Positions 5,027-5,048 of a stretch of DNA of 5,048 bases are shown here, one piece after another. Positions within the stretch are counted from its first letter, which is position 1, and each line of letters begins with the position of its first letter. Source of the DNA: Pseudofrankia asymbiotica (GTDB lineage: Bacteria > Actinomycetota > Actinomycetes > Frankiales > Frankiaceae); contig NZ_MOMC01000044.1 of assembly GCF_001983105.1 (NCBI RefSeq), positions 105,549 to 110,596 on the forward strand, read 5' to 3'. The notes below the pieces were generated by a model, which worked only from the letters and a program-made list of their open reading frames with translations, was not told the DNA's origin and searched no databases. A program made the translations under genes and the position numbers.

Positions 5027-5048
5027 ATGCGAGCGAACTGCTGGCTCG
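5027..5048 (+). CDS. Probable zinc-dependent alcohol dehydrogenase, first codons only (partial)
   Basis: The visible residues are MRANCWL, cut by the window end. Medium-chain zinc alcohol dehydrogenases of the formaldehyde-dehydrogenase-like group in actinobacteria often start M(R/K)AxCW followed by a glycine-containing turn, so the start matches that family. The SRPBCC gene immediately upstream is a frequent partner of such dehydrogenases. Such enzymes oxidise alcohols or reduce aldehydes with NAD(P) in the cytosol. With seven residues the call rests on start motif, RBS and context only. Confidence 0.5.

Overview
The window is very GC-rich, its genes have strong G/C bias at third codon positions, and Shine-Dalgarno sites are clear. 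The protein families point to a high-GC actinobacterium. A Frankia-like or related filamentous actinomycete is my best guess; this is inferred from composition and families, not from a marker gene.

Layout. Positions 1-77 may hold the last codons of an upstream plus-strand gene, overlapped by a strong inverted repeat. Positions 262-1965 (+) encode a three-part flavoprotein: a cyclic-nucleotide-binding-like domain, a thioredoxin-fold-like linker and a thioredoxin-reductase-like FAD/NAD(P)H module that lacks the CxxC redox pair. A 113-base gap made almost entirely of short direct repeats separates it from a convergent gene at 2079-3341 (-). That gene encodes a bacterial eRF1-like protein of the Rv2629/Vms1-like/Balon type, probably a ribosome hibernation or rescue factor. 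Its ribosome binding site and start codon lie inside a 16-bp perfect palindrome. Upstream on the same strand, 3413-3871 (-) encodes a short protein that resembles only the N-terminus of acetate kinase and has lost key active-site motifs. Across a roughly 100-base divergent gap, 3976-4914 (+) encodes a membrane-anchored SRPBCC (cyclase/dehydrase-like) protein. After a 112-base gap, the first seven codons of a probable zinc-dependent alcohol dehydrogenase start at 5027.

How the genes may work together. Rv2629-type proteins, acetate-kinase-like proteins, nucleotide-sensor/thioredoxin-reductase fusions and SRPBCC/alcohol-dehydrogenase pairs are the kind of genes found in actinobacterial hypoxia/dormancy (DosR/DevR-like) or universal-stress islands. 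The likely theme is redox stress, fermentation and ribosome silencing in non-growing cells. I found no convincing DosR box, so co-regulation is inferred from gene content only. The least ordinary items are the hibernation-factor-like gene with its palindromic start region, the acetate-kinase remnant, and the repeat-built convergent intergenic region.
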